From positions 365,249 to 429,248 of the forward strand of contig MKTZ01000004.1 in the NCBI GenBank assembly GCA_001898505.1: DNA of 64,000 nt, written 5' to 3'. The notes below the pieces were generated by a model that was given only the letters and a program-made list of their open reading frames with translations, searched no databases and had not been told where the DNA came from. The DNA is from Sphingobacteriales bacterium 50-39. GTDB taxonomy: Bacteria; Bacteroidota; Bacteroidia; Chitinophagales; Chitinophagaceae. Of this stretch, positions 51,847 to 59,720 are shown piece after piece; positions within the stretch are counted from its first letter, which is position 1; every line of letters starts with the position of its first letter. The translations under genes were made by a program, and so were the position numbers.

Positions 51847-52833
51847 ATGCCACCTAAGATCCTCATCACCAGGCCTATTTTTCCAGATGTTATTGCACGT
51901 TGCCATGAATACTTTGAAGTGGAGGTAAATGAAGGGGGGCGGTATACGCCGGAGCAGCTGCGGGCCGCATTGGAAGACAAGGATGGAGTGTTGCTGGCGG
52001 GCGGAGAGAAGATAACAGTTGAGACGCTCGAGGGGCTCACCCGCCTGAAAGCCATTTGTGTCTCGGCAGCAGGTTTTAACAATTTGAATATAGCTGCCAT
52101 TACGAAGGCCGGCATTATTGCCACTAATTCGCCTGGTCCTGCCGACGAGACGGTGGCTGATTATACATGGGGACTTATGATCGCAACGGCCCGTCGCATT
52201 GCGGAAGGGGATCGCTGGGTGAGGGCGGGGAACTGGAAAGGGTCTGTCGGAAGCAGCTTCTTTGGCGTCAATCTTTGTGACAGGACCCTGGGGATTATCG
52301 GGATGGGGAGGATCGGACAGGCCATTGCCCGGAGGGCTATGGGATTCAGGATGAAGGTCCTTTATTATAACCGCCGGCCGCTGGACAAGACCATCGAGGA
52401 GGAATGCAAGGCTACATATGCCAGCAAAGAGGAGTTGCTTGGGCGGGCTGATTTTATCATATTGGCATTGCCATTGAATGCGGAGAACTATCATATCATT
52501 GGAGAGGAGCAGCTGGCATTGATGCGCAATACGGCCATGCTTTTCAATATTGCAAGAGGAGGACTTATCGATGAGGCCGCGCTGGCCCGTGCGTTGCGTG
52601 AACAAAGGATAGCGGCCGCGGGTTTAGACGTTTTTGAAGGCGAGCCCGGTGTCTATTCGGGGTTGCAGGGACTACCCAATATCGTGATGACGCCTCATAT
52701 TGCAGGAGGGACCTGGGAGGCGCAACATGGGCTGGCCATGCTGGCGGCGGAGAATCTTATAGCTGCGTTGGGGCTGGGGCCAAATGCGGGGGCGCCGCCT
52801 TCCATTATCAATCCGGAAGTGCTGCGGAAATGA
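51847..52833 (+). CDS. D-isomer-specific 2-hydroxyacid dehydrogenase
   Basis: The 328-residue NAD(P)H-linked enzyme resembles glyoxylate/hydroxypyruvate reductases. It has the Rossmann motif GIIGMGRIGQAIARRAMGF and the catalytic trio Arg (FNIARGGLID), Glu (LDVFEGEP) and His (TPHIAGGT). It reduces glyoxylate or other 2-keto acids. Length is standard. The substrate, and whether it is GhrB-like, cannot be settled from sequence alone. It is a solitary gene on the plus strand. Confidence 0.9.
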   Translation: MPPKILITRPIFPDVIARCHEYFEVEVNEGGRYTPEQLRAALEDKDGVLLAGGEKITVETLEGLTRLKAICVSAAGFNNLNIAAITKAGIIATNSPGPADETVADYTWGLMIATARRIAEGDRWVRAGNWKGSVGSSFFGVNLCDRTLGIIGMGRIGQAIARRAMGFRMKVLYYNRRPLDKTIEEECKATYASKEELLGRADFIILALPLNAENYHIIGEEQLALMRNTAMLFNIARGGLIDEAALARALREQRIAAAGLDVFEGEPGVYSGLQGLPNIVMTPHIAGGTWEAQHGLAMLAAENLIAALGLGPNAGAPPSIINPEVLRK

Positions 52834-52891
52834 CCGGTATACCGGCGCCATCGAACTTTCTAAATCTCTTTATATGGCTAAACGTTTTTTT

Positions 52892-52976
52892 CAAAGGAAG
52901 ATAATACGTGTGGGGCTGGAAAACCCTCCTGTGACGGGCGATCTGTAGCCGCTGCGGAAGGCAAATCCACCATTTG
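52892..52976 (+). ncRNA. GC-structured leader with weak resemblance to a cobalamin-riboswitch core
   Basis: The region holds GGAA, GTGTGG, AAACCC, CTGTGA, AGCCGCTG and GGAAGGC in the same order as the conserved core of cobalamin (B12) riboswitches, but the segments are compressed and the downstream B12 box (AGYCAGGAGACCTGCC-type) is not seen. A small GCAAAT/ATTTGC hairpin follows. It stands between the dehydrogenase and the LysR gene. It may be a degraded or variant element, or simple structured DNA. Confidence 0.25.
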
Positions 52977-53034
52977 CAGATATAATGAAGTATCTTTCAA
53001 GCTTCAAGGCATCGGTCATGCCCTGATCAATATT

Positions 53035-53925
53035 ATGCTATTCGAGTTCCAGGTATTTCATACAGTGGCGCGACGGCTGAACTTCACCAAGGCGGCCAAA
53101 GAGCTGTTCATTAGCCAGCCTGCCGTCACCAAGCATATTCACAAATTAGAGCAGCATTTCAAGGTCAAGCTCTTCGATCGCAATGGCGCCCGGATACAGC
53201 TGACGCCCGCGGGTAGCCAGTTATTACAACATACGGAAGAGCTGTTTGCCATATACAGGAACCTGGAATTTGCCATGAACAGTCTGACGAGCCAGCACAA
53301 CGGGCATTTGCAGCTGGGAGGGAGCATGACGGCAGCGCCTTATATCATTCCACCTATTCTGGCAGCTTTTCATGGCCGTCATCCCCATGTAGAGGTGAGC
53401 CTGGTGACGGGCAATACGGGTGAGATCGAGCAGGCGCTGGAAAAAAAGGAGATAGACCTGGGCATTGTAGAAGGGCATTCCCGCAACAGGAGCATCCGGT
53501 ATACCGAATTCATAAAGGATGAGATCGTGCTGGTCAGCAACCCTTCCCATCCCCTGGCAAAGAAGCAAAGCATCCGGCCCGAAGAGCTGAAACAGATACC
53601 GTTGTTGTTGAGGGAACCGGGGTCGGGTACGCTGGAGGTGGTGGCGCATGCCTTAAAAGGGGTGGGGATCAAGCTGTCCCAATTAAAGAAGGAAATGCAG
53701 CTGGATAATACGGAGACGATGAAGTCGTATCTTTTACATGCGCCATGTATGGCGTTTATCTCCATGCATGCGGTGTTGAAAGAGCTCGAGAACAATGAAT
53801 GCTGTATCATCGATGTAAAGGGGCTGGACATCGGCAGGAACTTTTACTTTGCCCGGCTACAGGGGGAGGCAGAGGCGTTGCCGGAGCTCTTTATGAGATT
53901 TGCCATGCATTATAACGGGAAATGA
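53035..53925 (+). CDS. LysR-family transcriptional regulator (CysL/CbbR-like)
   Basis: The 296-residue protein has an N-terminal winged HTH (FQVFHTVARRLNFTKAAKELFISQPAVTKHIH, residues about 4-35) and a type 2 periplasmic-binding effector domain (GGSMTAAPYIIPPIL, LVSNPSHPLA, LLLREPGSGT). The GSGT and YIIPPIL features resemble the CysL/YeiE group that controls sulfur or carbon genes. The regulated gene is not obvious: its neighbours are a dehydrogenase (same strand) and ahcY (convergent). The start is the ATG at 53035. Confidence 0.9.
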   Translation: MLFEFQVFHTVARRLNFTKAAKELFISQPAVTKHIHKLEQHFKVKLFDRNGARIQLTPAGSQLLQHTEELFAIYRNLEFAMNSLTSQHNGHLQLGGSMTAAPYIIPPILAAFHGRHPHVEVSLVTGNTGEIEQALEKKEIDLGIVEGHSRNRSIRYTEFIKDEIVLVSNPSHPLAKKQSIRPEELKQIPLLLREPGSGTLEVVAHALKGVGIKLSQLKKEMQLDNTETMKSYLLHAPCMAFISMHAVLKELENNECCIIDVKGLDIGRNFYFARLQGEAEALPELFMRFAMHYNGK

Positions 53926-53937
53926 TCGATGCTTATC

Positions 53938-53970
53938 AAAAAATAAGACCCGCTATGGAGAGCGGGTCTT
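53938..53970. terminator. Bidirectional terminator between LysR and ahcY
   Basis: AAGACCCGCT (53945-53954) and AGCGGGTCTT (53961-53970) form a perfect 10-bp stem with a 6-nt loop. On the minus strand it is followed by ATTTTTT for ahcY; on the plus strand it closes the LysR transcript. Confidence 0.85.
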
Positions 53971-53991
53971 ATAAACTTGTCTTTTAGACTA

Positions 53992-55317
53992 TTAATAACG
54001 ATAGTGTTCGGGCTTGAAGGGGCCGTTCTTCGGGATACCCAGGTAAGATGCCTGCGCTTCCGTCAGTTCGTCCAGCTGAACGCCGATCTTCGCCAGGTGC
54101 AGGCGGGCAACTTTCTCATCCAGGAACTTGGGCAGCACGTATACTTTGTTCTCGTATTTGCTGTGGTTGGTCCAGAGTTCGATCTGAGCCAGCGTCTGGT
54201 TGGAGAAAGAGTTGGACATTACAAAAGAGGGGTGACCTGTAGCACAGCCCAGGTTGACCAGGCGGCCTTCTGCCAGAACGATCACGTCCTTGCCGTCGAT
54301 AGTGTATACGTCTACTTGTGGCTTGATGGTGTCCTTGGTGTGGCCATAATTGGTATTCAGCCAGGCCATGTCGATCTCGATGTCGAAGTGACCGATGTTA
54401 CAAACGATGGCTTTATCCTTCATCAGGCGGAAGTGTTTTTCCGTGATCAGGTCGCGGCAGCCGGAAGCGGTGACGATGATGTCGGCTTCTTTTACGGCAT
54501 CCACCATCTTCTTTACTTCGAATCCGTCCATAGCGGCCTGGAGTGCGCAGATGGGGTCGATCTCTGTAACGATAACACGGCAGCCGGCGCCTTTCAAGCT
54601 GGCTGCGGAACCCTTACCTACGTCACCATAGCTGCCGACCACGGCAACTTTACCGGCCATCATTACATCGGTGGCGCGACGGATGGCGTCGACGAGAGAT
54701 TCTTTACAACCGTATTTGTTATCGAACTTGGATTTGGTAACGGAGTCATTTACGTTAATGGCAGGGATAGGCAGGGTGCCTTTTTCCATCCTTTCGTACA
54801 GACGGTGTACACCCGTGGTGGTTTCTTCACTAAGACCTTTAACGTGCTGTACCAGCTCGGGATATTTATCGAATACGATGTTGGTGAGATCACCGCCGTC
54901 ATCCAGGATCATGTTCAGGGGACGATCGGTGCTGCCGAAGAACAAGGTCTGTTCGATGCACCAGTCAGCTTCTTCCAGGGTCTGACCTTTCCAGGCAAAT
55001 ACGCCGATCCCGGCGGCTGCAATGGCTGCGGCGGCTTGGTCCTGTGTGGAAAAGATATTGCAAGAGCTCCATTTAACCTCAGCGCCCAGCTCAACCAGGG
55101 TCTCGATCAGCACGGCCGTCTGAATGGTCATATGCAGGCAGCCTGCGATGCGGGCGCCTTTCAGGGGCTTTTGTTTTCCATACTCTTCACGGATGGCCAT
55201 CAGACCGGGCATTTCTGCTTCGGCAAGACGGATCTCTTTCCGGCCCCATTCAGCGAGGCTCATATCCTTCACTTTATAAGGAAGTTTCAGGTCGATGGCT
55301 AATGTTTTTGTTGACAT
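53992..55317 (-). CDS. ahcY: Adenosylhomocysteinase
   Basis: From the ATG at 55317 the enzyme has 441 residues. It splits S-adenosylhomocysteine to adenosine and homocysteine, keeping methyl transfer running. The NAD-binding [13 protein letters not shown], the [15 protein letters not shown] and [17 protein letters not shown] signatures, and the C-terminal [12 protein letters not shown], which completes the NAD site of the neighbouring subunit, are all present. An upstream in-frame extension to 55383 is not needed. It is divergent from the Lrp regulator, and a Bacteroidota promoter lies in front of it. Confidence 0.96.
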   Translation of the reverse strand: MSTKTLAIDLKLPYKVKDMSLAEWGRKEIRLAEAEMPGLMAIREEYGKQKPLKGARIAGCLHMTIQTAVLIETLVELGAEVKWSSCNIFSTQDQAAAAIAAAGIGVFAWKGQTLEEADWCIEQTLFFGSTDRPLNMILDDGGDLTNIVFDKYPELVQHVKGLSEETTTGVHRLYERMEKGTLPIPAINVNDSVTKSKFDNKYGCKESLVDAIRRATDVMMAGKVAVVGSYGDVGKGSAASLKGAGCRVIVTEIDPICALQAAMDGFEVKKMVDAVKEADIIVTASGCRDLITEKHFRLMKDKAIVCNIGHFDIEIDMAWLNTNYGHTKDTIKPQVDVYTIDGKDVIVLAEGRLVNLGCATGHPSFVMSNSFSNQTLAQIELWTNHSKYENKVYVLPKFLDEKVARLHLAKIGVQLDELTEAQASYLGIPKNGPFKPEHYRY

Positions 55318-55343
55318 CGTAGCTTTAGTTTTAATATTGGAGA

Positions 55344-55377
55344 CAAAGGTAGTGTTGTAGAACAAAAATGAAGCCAA
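55344..55377 (-). promoter_or_regulatory. ahcY promoter
   Basis: On the minus strand TACCTTTG (55344-55351), a perfect TAnnTTTG box, with TTG (55375-55377) 23 bp upstream. The transcript would start about 20 nt before the ATG at 55317. Confidence 0.6.
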
Positions 55378-55393
55378 TAACATAAAATTTGGA

Positions 55394-55411
55394 ATAAAAA
55401 TGCATTTTTAT
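55394..55411. promoter_or_regulatory. 18-bp perfect AT-rich palindrome between ahcY and the Lrp gene
   Basis: ATAAAAATGCATTTTTAT reads the same on both strands. It lies in the divergent promoter space 32 bp before the Lrp gene and 16 bp beyond the ahcY promoter TTG. AT-rich palindromes of this size are typical Lrp/AsnC sites, so it may be the regulator's own operator and control ahcY. Confidence 0.5.
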
Positions 55412-55442
55412 GTATTTTTATAGAACAAAGTCATAGAAGCCC

Positions 55443-55943
55443 ATGGAAAAAGCAACCGAAACAGAAAAAATGGCTAATGAGGCCATACCGTTGGATGAAA
55501 AGGATAAGGCTATCCTCCGTCTGCTGCAGGCAGATGCCAAGATCACCGTCCGGGAGATCGCTACAAAGATACACCTGAGCACCACGCCCGTGCATGAACG
55601 GATCAAGCGGATGGAGGATACGGGTGTCATCCTGCGTTATGCCACCCTGGTGGATCATTCCAAAGTCAGGAAGGGATTGATGGCCATCTGTTATGTCTCG
55701 TTAAAGGAACATAACAAACGGAGCGGCGCCCGGTTTATCAAGACCATCCAGGAACTTCCGGAGGTAGTCGAATGCTATATCATTTCAGGTGAGTTCGACT
55801 TCATGCTGAAGGTGGTCGCAGACAATATGGACGATTATTATGACTTCCATGTAAACAAACTGGGGCAAGTGGAGAATATCGGACAGGTGCAGAGCACTTT
55901 TGTCATGGGGGTGATCAAGCAAACCTACCAGCAAATTCGATGA
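55443..55943 (+). CDS. Lrp/AsnC-family transcriptional regulator
   Basis: At 166 residues: an N-terminal winged HTH (DEKDKAILRLLQADAKITVREIATKIHLSTTPVHERIKRMED, about residues 18-58) and a C-terminal RAM ligand-binding domain (PEVVECYIISGEFDFMLKVVAD, VGQVQSTFVMGVI-like ending). It typically responds to an amino acid. It is divergent from ahcY, a step in methionine recycling, so methionine or homocysteine sensing is plausible but unproven. An 18-bp palindrome sits between the two genes. Confidence 0.93.
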   Translation: MEKATETEKMANEAIPLDEKDKAILRLLQADAKITVREIATKIHLSTTPVHERIKRMEDTGVILRYATLVDHSKVRKGLMAICYVSLKEHNKRSGARFIKTIQELPEVVECYIISGEFDFMLKVVADNMDDYYDFHVNKLGQVENIGQVQSTFVMGVIKQTYQQIR

Positions 55944-56006
55944 GCAGTGGACGGATGGGGCTTTTGAGAATTTCGTACATTGCAGGACCTGATAAATTAA
56001 TTTTAT

Positions 56007-56303
56007 ATGTACGCATACGACACAGTTACCGCGGCCATCAAAGGGCTTAAACAAAGGGGATACACCATCGACTTCAAGGCGGAGGCTGACTATATAAGCT
56101 GTCCTGACAGCCAGCTGAAGCCTTCCGAGTTTGTGATCACGGAAGTCTATCGATTTGAAGGAGAGAGCGACCCGGCGGACGAAGCTGTCGTATATGCCAT
56201 CGAGTCGGCGGACGGCAGAAAAGGAGTATTGGTCAACGGATTTGGCATTTCTGCCGACGAATTAGGAGAGGAGATGGTGGAAAAACTGGCTGTTCGCCAC
56301 TAA
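56007..56303 (+). CDS. Conserved small Bacteroidota protein (often mis-annotated as PRPP synthetase)
   Basis: This 98-residue cytoplasmic protein begins MYAYDTVTAAIKGLKQRGYTIDF and contains ITEVYRFEGESDPADEAVVYAI and KGVLVNGFGI. I know a family of about 100 residues like this in Bacteroidota, listed in databases as phosphoribosylpyrophosphate synthetase, although it has none of the PRPP synthetase motifs. Real function unknown. It is followed after 9 bp by the GNAT gene. Confidence 0.7.
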   Translation: MYAYDTVTAAIKGLKQRGYTIDFKAEADYISCPDSQLKPSEFVITEVYRFEGESDPADEAVVYAIESADGRKGVLVNGFGISADELGEEMVEKLAVRH

Positions 56304-56312
56304 ACGCATATC

Positions 56313-56831
56313 ATGGTAACCATTAGAGCTGCAAAGGAGGAAGATATTCCGGCCCTCCTCGATATCTACAACCATATTATCACCAACACTACCGCCGTCT
56401 ATCACTATCAGCCGCATACGATGGAGATGCGCAAGGCCTGGTATGACTCACGCGTGAAGGAAGGCTTTCCTGTCTTTGTAGCGGAAGATGATGGGAAGGT
56501 GGTAGGCTTTAGCTCCTACGGCCCTTTCCGGCCATGGCCGGCCTATAAATACACGATGGAGAATTCCGTCTATGTGGCGGATGGTCAGCGGGGCAAGGGG
56601 ATAGGGAAATTATTGATGGAACCCCTGATCCGCACGGCAAGGGAGAAGGATGTACATGCCATTATTGCTGTAATAGACGCCACCAATGATGCCAGCGTGC
56701 AATTGCATCGCAGCTTTGGTTTCCAGGAGGTGGGGCATTTCCGGGAGGTGGGCTACAAGTTCGACCGCTGGCTGGACCTCACATTCATGGAGCTGGTGCT
56801 GGATACGCCCAAACACCCCGTAGGAGGGTAG
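56313..56831 (+). CDS. GNAT-family N-acetyltransferase (Pat/Bar-like)
   Basis: The 172-residue enzyme matches the phosphinothricin acetyltransferase-type subgroup: VTIRAAKEEDIPALLDIYNHIITNT, GFSSYGPFRPWPAYKYTMENSVYV, the acetyl-CoA loop QRGKGIGKLL, and the C-terminal HRSFGFQEVGHFREVGYKFDRWLDLTFME. Natural substrates are probably amino-acid-like amines; actual phosphinothricin resistance is unproven. It is co-transcribed with the small gene before it and converges on a Nudix gene with 35 bp between stops. Confidence 0.9.
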   Translation: MVTIRAAKEEDIPALLDIYNHIITNTTAVYHYQPHTMEMRKAWYDSRVKEGFPVFVAEDDGKVVGFSSYGPFRPWPAYKYTMENSVYVADGQRGKGIGKLLMEPLIRTAREKDVHAIIAVIDATNDASVQLHRSFGFQEVGHFREVGYKFDRWLDLTFMELVLDTPKHPVGG

Positions 56832-56866
56832 GAGCCGGTCTTCTGGCTGGTCGACGACACGGCGGA

Positions 56867-57325
56867 TCAATAGCTTGTCTTTACGAGGTCGGCTACGATC
56901 TTATCGATAGGAAGGGTAACGACTTCAGCGCTGAACTGATCCCAGTCGATGAAACGAAAGGTTTCCGTCTCTCTTTTTTCCGCATAGATACGCAGCTCCC
57001 GCTCATCAAAGTCGAAAGGCTTGTCGCGTAAGGGCGCACGTATCGGCTCCAGCGCTTCTGCAAAATAATAGATGGAGATGATCTGATGTTCCGGATTGAA
57101 AGCCGACATCTGGAAGAAGTCGGTGGTATATATATGCGCTCCGATGCGTACATCCAGGTCCATCTCTTCCTTGAACTCTCTCTTCAGGCAATCGCGGGTA
57201 CCTTCTCCGAACTCCAGCCCGCCGCCGGGGAATTTAGTATAATAGCCGCCGCGGATATATTCATCGCTGACCAGTACTTTTTTGTTCTCTCCAAATAAGA
57301 TGCCGTAGACCCTGATGTTTAACAT
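56867..57325 (-). CDS. Nudix hydrolase (second copy)
   Basis: The 152-residue single-domain protein has a Nudix box at 36-58 (G-x5-E-x7-REFKEEMDL, with REFKEE at 49-54). Unusual residues are Met at the usual T/L position and Asp in DLD. The substrate is unclear. It converges on the GNAT gene and starts at 57325, away from a terminator at 57339-57363 used by the operon to its right. Confidence 0.88.
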   Translation of the reverse strand: MLNIRVYGILFGENKKVLVSDEYIRGGYYTKFPGGGLEFGEGTRDCLKREFKEEMDLDVRIGAHIYTTDFFQMSAFNPEHQIISIYYFAEALEPIRAPLRDKPFDFDERELRIYAEKRETETFRFIDWDQFSAEVVTLPIDKIVADLVKTSY

Positions 57326-57338
57326 GGTTATCTTTTTT

Positions 57339-57363
57339 AAAAAAGCCCCCGGCGAAGCCGGGG
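57339..57363 (-). terminator. Terminator of the udp-dapF-corA operon
   Basis: On the minus strand CCCCGGC-TTC-GCCGGGG (57363-57347), followed by GC and TTTTTT (57339-57344). Confidence 0.85.
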
Positions 57364-57374
57364 ACTATTAGTGA

Positions 57375-57545
57375 TTAGTGTTTTGCGCAGCAGCCCTGAC
57401 CGCAGTGGTCTTTGCAGGCGGGTGTGCAAACTTTACCTTTACAATCCTTACATGCTTTTTGAGCGTGTTGTGGTTTGCTGGTGGCATAGGCTGCCTGACC
57501 TACAGTCAATGCAGTAGCCAGCGCCAGTAAAAAAATATTTTTCAT
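57375..57545 (-). CDS. Very small exported Cys-rich protein
   Basis: The gene is too short for ordinary ORF lists (56 residues). It has a signal peptide (MKNIFLLALATALTVGQAAYA) and a compact tail with KACKDCKGKVCTPACKDHC and GQGCCAKH, eight Cys in 35 residues. This resembles small metallothionein-like or metal-binding secreted proteins. It ends 12 bp before a strong terminator and starts 60 bp after another Cys/His-rich exported protein in the same operon. Function unknown; copper or zinc buffering is an inference. Confidence 0.75.
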   Translation of the reverse strand: MKNIFLLALATALTVGQAAYATSKPQHAQKACKDCKGKVCTPACKDHCGQGCCAKH

Positions 57546-57605
57546 GATGTTTTTTTTATGGTGATCATTTGTTGTGTTGGCCGCATCCTGCGGCTTTTGA
57601 AATGA

Positions 57606-57953
57606 TCAGGCATTGGGCGGTTTCCAGGAAGATGCGGCGTAATCAGCCAGCGGTTGATCCGGAGCTTCCGGATAGCCCTTGGATATCAGGGAGGAGACTC
57701 GCACTGATGTATAGGGGATTGCCAGCTCGGCGGTATAACAAAGAGGGCAGTTGGTGCAATTGGCAACCGGGTTGCCGCAGCCCTTCATGTCGTGTGATCC
57801 TTTTTGCTGATGGGGGCATTGCTCGTCCTTCATCTTGTGACAGCATTCGGATGCGGCGGAATGGGTCTGCTCTCCCAGGTAATACGGGATACGAACGGAC
57901 TCCGTCAGGTAGACCAGGGTGGCCAGCAGCAGTATGTACACGGCGCCTTTCAT
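57606..57953 (-). CDS. Exported Cys/His-rich protein
   Basis: Starting at the ATG at 57953 gives 115 residues: an N-terminal hydrophobic helix (about residues 3-17) and a block with SECCHKMKDEQCPHQQKGSH and GNPVANCTNCPLCY, with CxxC and CC patterns. The C-terminal part is plain. It sits right after corA (20 bp) and before the tiny Cys-rich gene. The pair looks like a metal-binding module of unknown function attached to a housekeeping operon. Confidence 0.7.
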   Translation of the reverse strand: MKGAVYILLLATLVYLTESVRIPYYLGEQTHSAASECCHKMKDEQCPHQQKGSHDMKGCGNPVANCTNCPLCYTAELAIPYTSVRVSSLISKGYPEAPDQPLADYAASSWKPPNA

Positions 57954-57973
57954 CAGTACATAAAAGTACTGAA

Positions 57974-58912
57974 TTAAAACCACTTCTTTTTCATAAAATA
58001 CCAGCTGATGATAATGGAGATACCGATGGACACGAGCATAACGATATAAAATGCATTCGGGGCTTTAGAGCCGGGAATATCCACGTTCATGCCATAAATG
58101 CTGGTTACCAGGGCAGGCAGGGAAAGGATGATGGTGATAGAGGTGAGCCGTTTCAGCACATTGTTCATATTGTTATTAATGATGCTGGCGAAGGCGTCTA
58201 ATGTGCTGCTGAGGATGTTGGTGTAGATATTGGCCATTTCAAGGGCCTGCGACATGTCTACGGCAAGGTCATCCAAAAACTCCTTTTCTTCATCCGTGAG
58301 ACCCAGGAAATTGGTACGGATCAGCTTGAGCAGCAACATTTCATTGCTTCTGAGCGCCGTTACGAAATAGACCATGCTTTTCTGGATCTTCATCAACTCC
58401 AGCAGTTCTTCGTTCCTATTGGATGCGTAGAGTTTTTGTTCCATCAAATTGCGGCGCTGGTTGATCTCCTTCAGGTATTCCATATAGGTCTGCGTGATCT
58501 TTTCGATGACCTTCAGGACCATCATGTTCTTTTTATCGGGGTGTCTGTTCTGGAAGGTGTTGAGGAATTTCTTGATGGCGCCGTTCTCAAAGGAATTCAC
58601 CGTTACGATTTGATTATGCGTAAGGATGATACAGATGGGGATGGTTATATAATAAGCATCGCTCTCGTTGAAAGAATTATTCTCCGTAGGGGTCTTGATG
58701 ACAATGAGCTTTACATTGTCCTCTTCCTCGAAGCGGGCCCGTTCGTCGATGTCGAGGGAGTCGGTGAGGAAGTCGAGGGGGATGTCCAGCTTTTCGGACA
58801 GGTTGGTAAATTCTTGCTGCTTCAGGGGAGGCAGGATATTGACCCAGGTGCCGTTCTCGGGACGCTCGATCTCTACGGTCTGATGATTGATGTTCTTAAA
58901 AAACTGGATCAC
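57974..58912 (-). CDS. corA: CorA-type magnesium/cobalt transporter
   Basis: The 312-residue protein has the long cytoplasmic funnel domain and two C-terminal helices (about 253-272 and 285-305). The signature YGMNVDIPG (GMN selectivity motif) lies between them. It takes up Mg2+ (also Co2+, Ni2+) through a pentameric channel. It is co-transcribed with dapF (13 bp) and two Cys/His-rich genes, a combination that hints at a metal theme at the 3' end of the operon. Confidence 0.92.
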   Translation of the reverse strand: MIQFFKNINHQTVEIERPENGTWVNILPPLKQQEFTNLSEKLDIPLDFLTDSLDIDERARFEEEDNVKLIVIKTPTENNSFNESDAYYITIPICIILTHNQIVTVNSFENGAIKKFLNTFQNRHPDKKNMMVLKVIEKITQTYMEYLKEINQRRNLMEQKLYASNRNEELLELMKIQKSMVYFVTALRSNEMLLLKLIRTNFLGLTDEEKEFLDDLAVDMSQALEMANIYTNILSSTLDAFASIINNNMNNVLKRLTSITIILSLPALVTSIYGMNVDIPGSKAPNAFYIVMLVSIGISIIISWYFMKKKWF

Positions 58913-58925
58913 TTTTGAGCTTTTG

Positions 58926-59702
58926 CTAGTTCTCGATATCGCCTTCGTATACTTTTAGTGCCGGTCCACAAAGCCAGATATTCTCAAAATTGTTCTCGCC
59001 AATCCTGTCGAACTCCACTCTGAGCTTGCCGCCCTTGGTGATGACCCGGACGTCATTATATCCCATTTCATTATGATAGCAGGCCAGGGCGCTGGCCGTG
59101 ACGCCCGTACCGCAGGACAGGGTCTCGTCCTCTACCCCGCGTTCGTACGTGCGGACGATGATCTCATCCGCTCTTTTTTGCTCGACGAAATTCACGTTGA
59201 TGCCTTCTTTGGCGAAGTCGCCGCTATAACGGATCTCCATGCCTTTGTGGAATACGTCATAATCCATTACGTCCGTGACCATTTTTATATAGTGTGGCGA
59301 GCCCGTGTCCAGGATAAAGTCGTTGTGATAGTCCCGGACGCCTGTCACATTCTTCATTTTGAGGCTGACCGTACCATCGTCATCTATCCTGGCCTGGTGG
59401 GGGCCGTCAGTGGCTATGAAGTAATATTCGTCCTTGTGGATACCCATGTCGTATGCAAACCTGACCAGGCAACGCCCGCCATTGCCGCACATGCTGCTTT
59501 CCCGGCCATCGGAATTGTAGTATTTCATCTCGAAATCATAGCCGGACTTGGTATTCAGCAGCATCAGTCCGTCAGCGCCAATGCCAAAGCGGCGGTCGCA
59601 AAGGGCCTTTACTTTTTCCACGGTGAGGGCTGTATAGCTCCAGTTACGGTTATCCAGAATGATAAAGTCGTTGCCTGTGCCCTGATATTTATAAAAATGC
59701 AT
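58926..59702 (-). CDS. dapF: Diaminopimelate epimerase
   Basis: Starting at the ATG at 59702 gives 258 residues. The enzyme converts LL- to meso-diaminopimelate for lysine and peptidoglycan. The two catalytic cysteines are present: Cys72 in SSMCGNGGR and Cys197 in LSCGTGVTA, along with the N-terminal YQGTGNDFIILDN. It follows the nucleoside phosphorylase by 18 bp and precedes corA by 13 bp. Confidence 0.95.
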   Translation of the reverse strand: MHFYKYQGTGNDFIILDNRNWSYTALTVEKVKALCDRRFGIGADGLMLLNTKSGYDFEMKYYNSDGRESSMCGNGGRCLVRFAYDMGIHKDEYYFIATDGPHQARIDDDGTVSLKMKNVTGVRDYHNDFILDTGSPHYIKMVTDVMDYDVFHKGMEIRYSGDFAKEGINVNFVEQKRADEIIVRTYERGVEDETLSCGTGVTASALACYHNEMGYNDVRVITKGGKLRVEFDRIGENNFENIWLCGPALKVYEGDIEN

Positions 59703-59720
59703 GGGGCGAAGGTAGAACAA

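Noticed and set aside
53977..55302. Long plus-strand open frame of 441 codons opposite ahcY
   Set aside because: It is the exact antisense of ahcY, which has all family motifs; its peptide has no recognisable domain. Shadow of a GC-biased gene.
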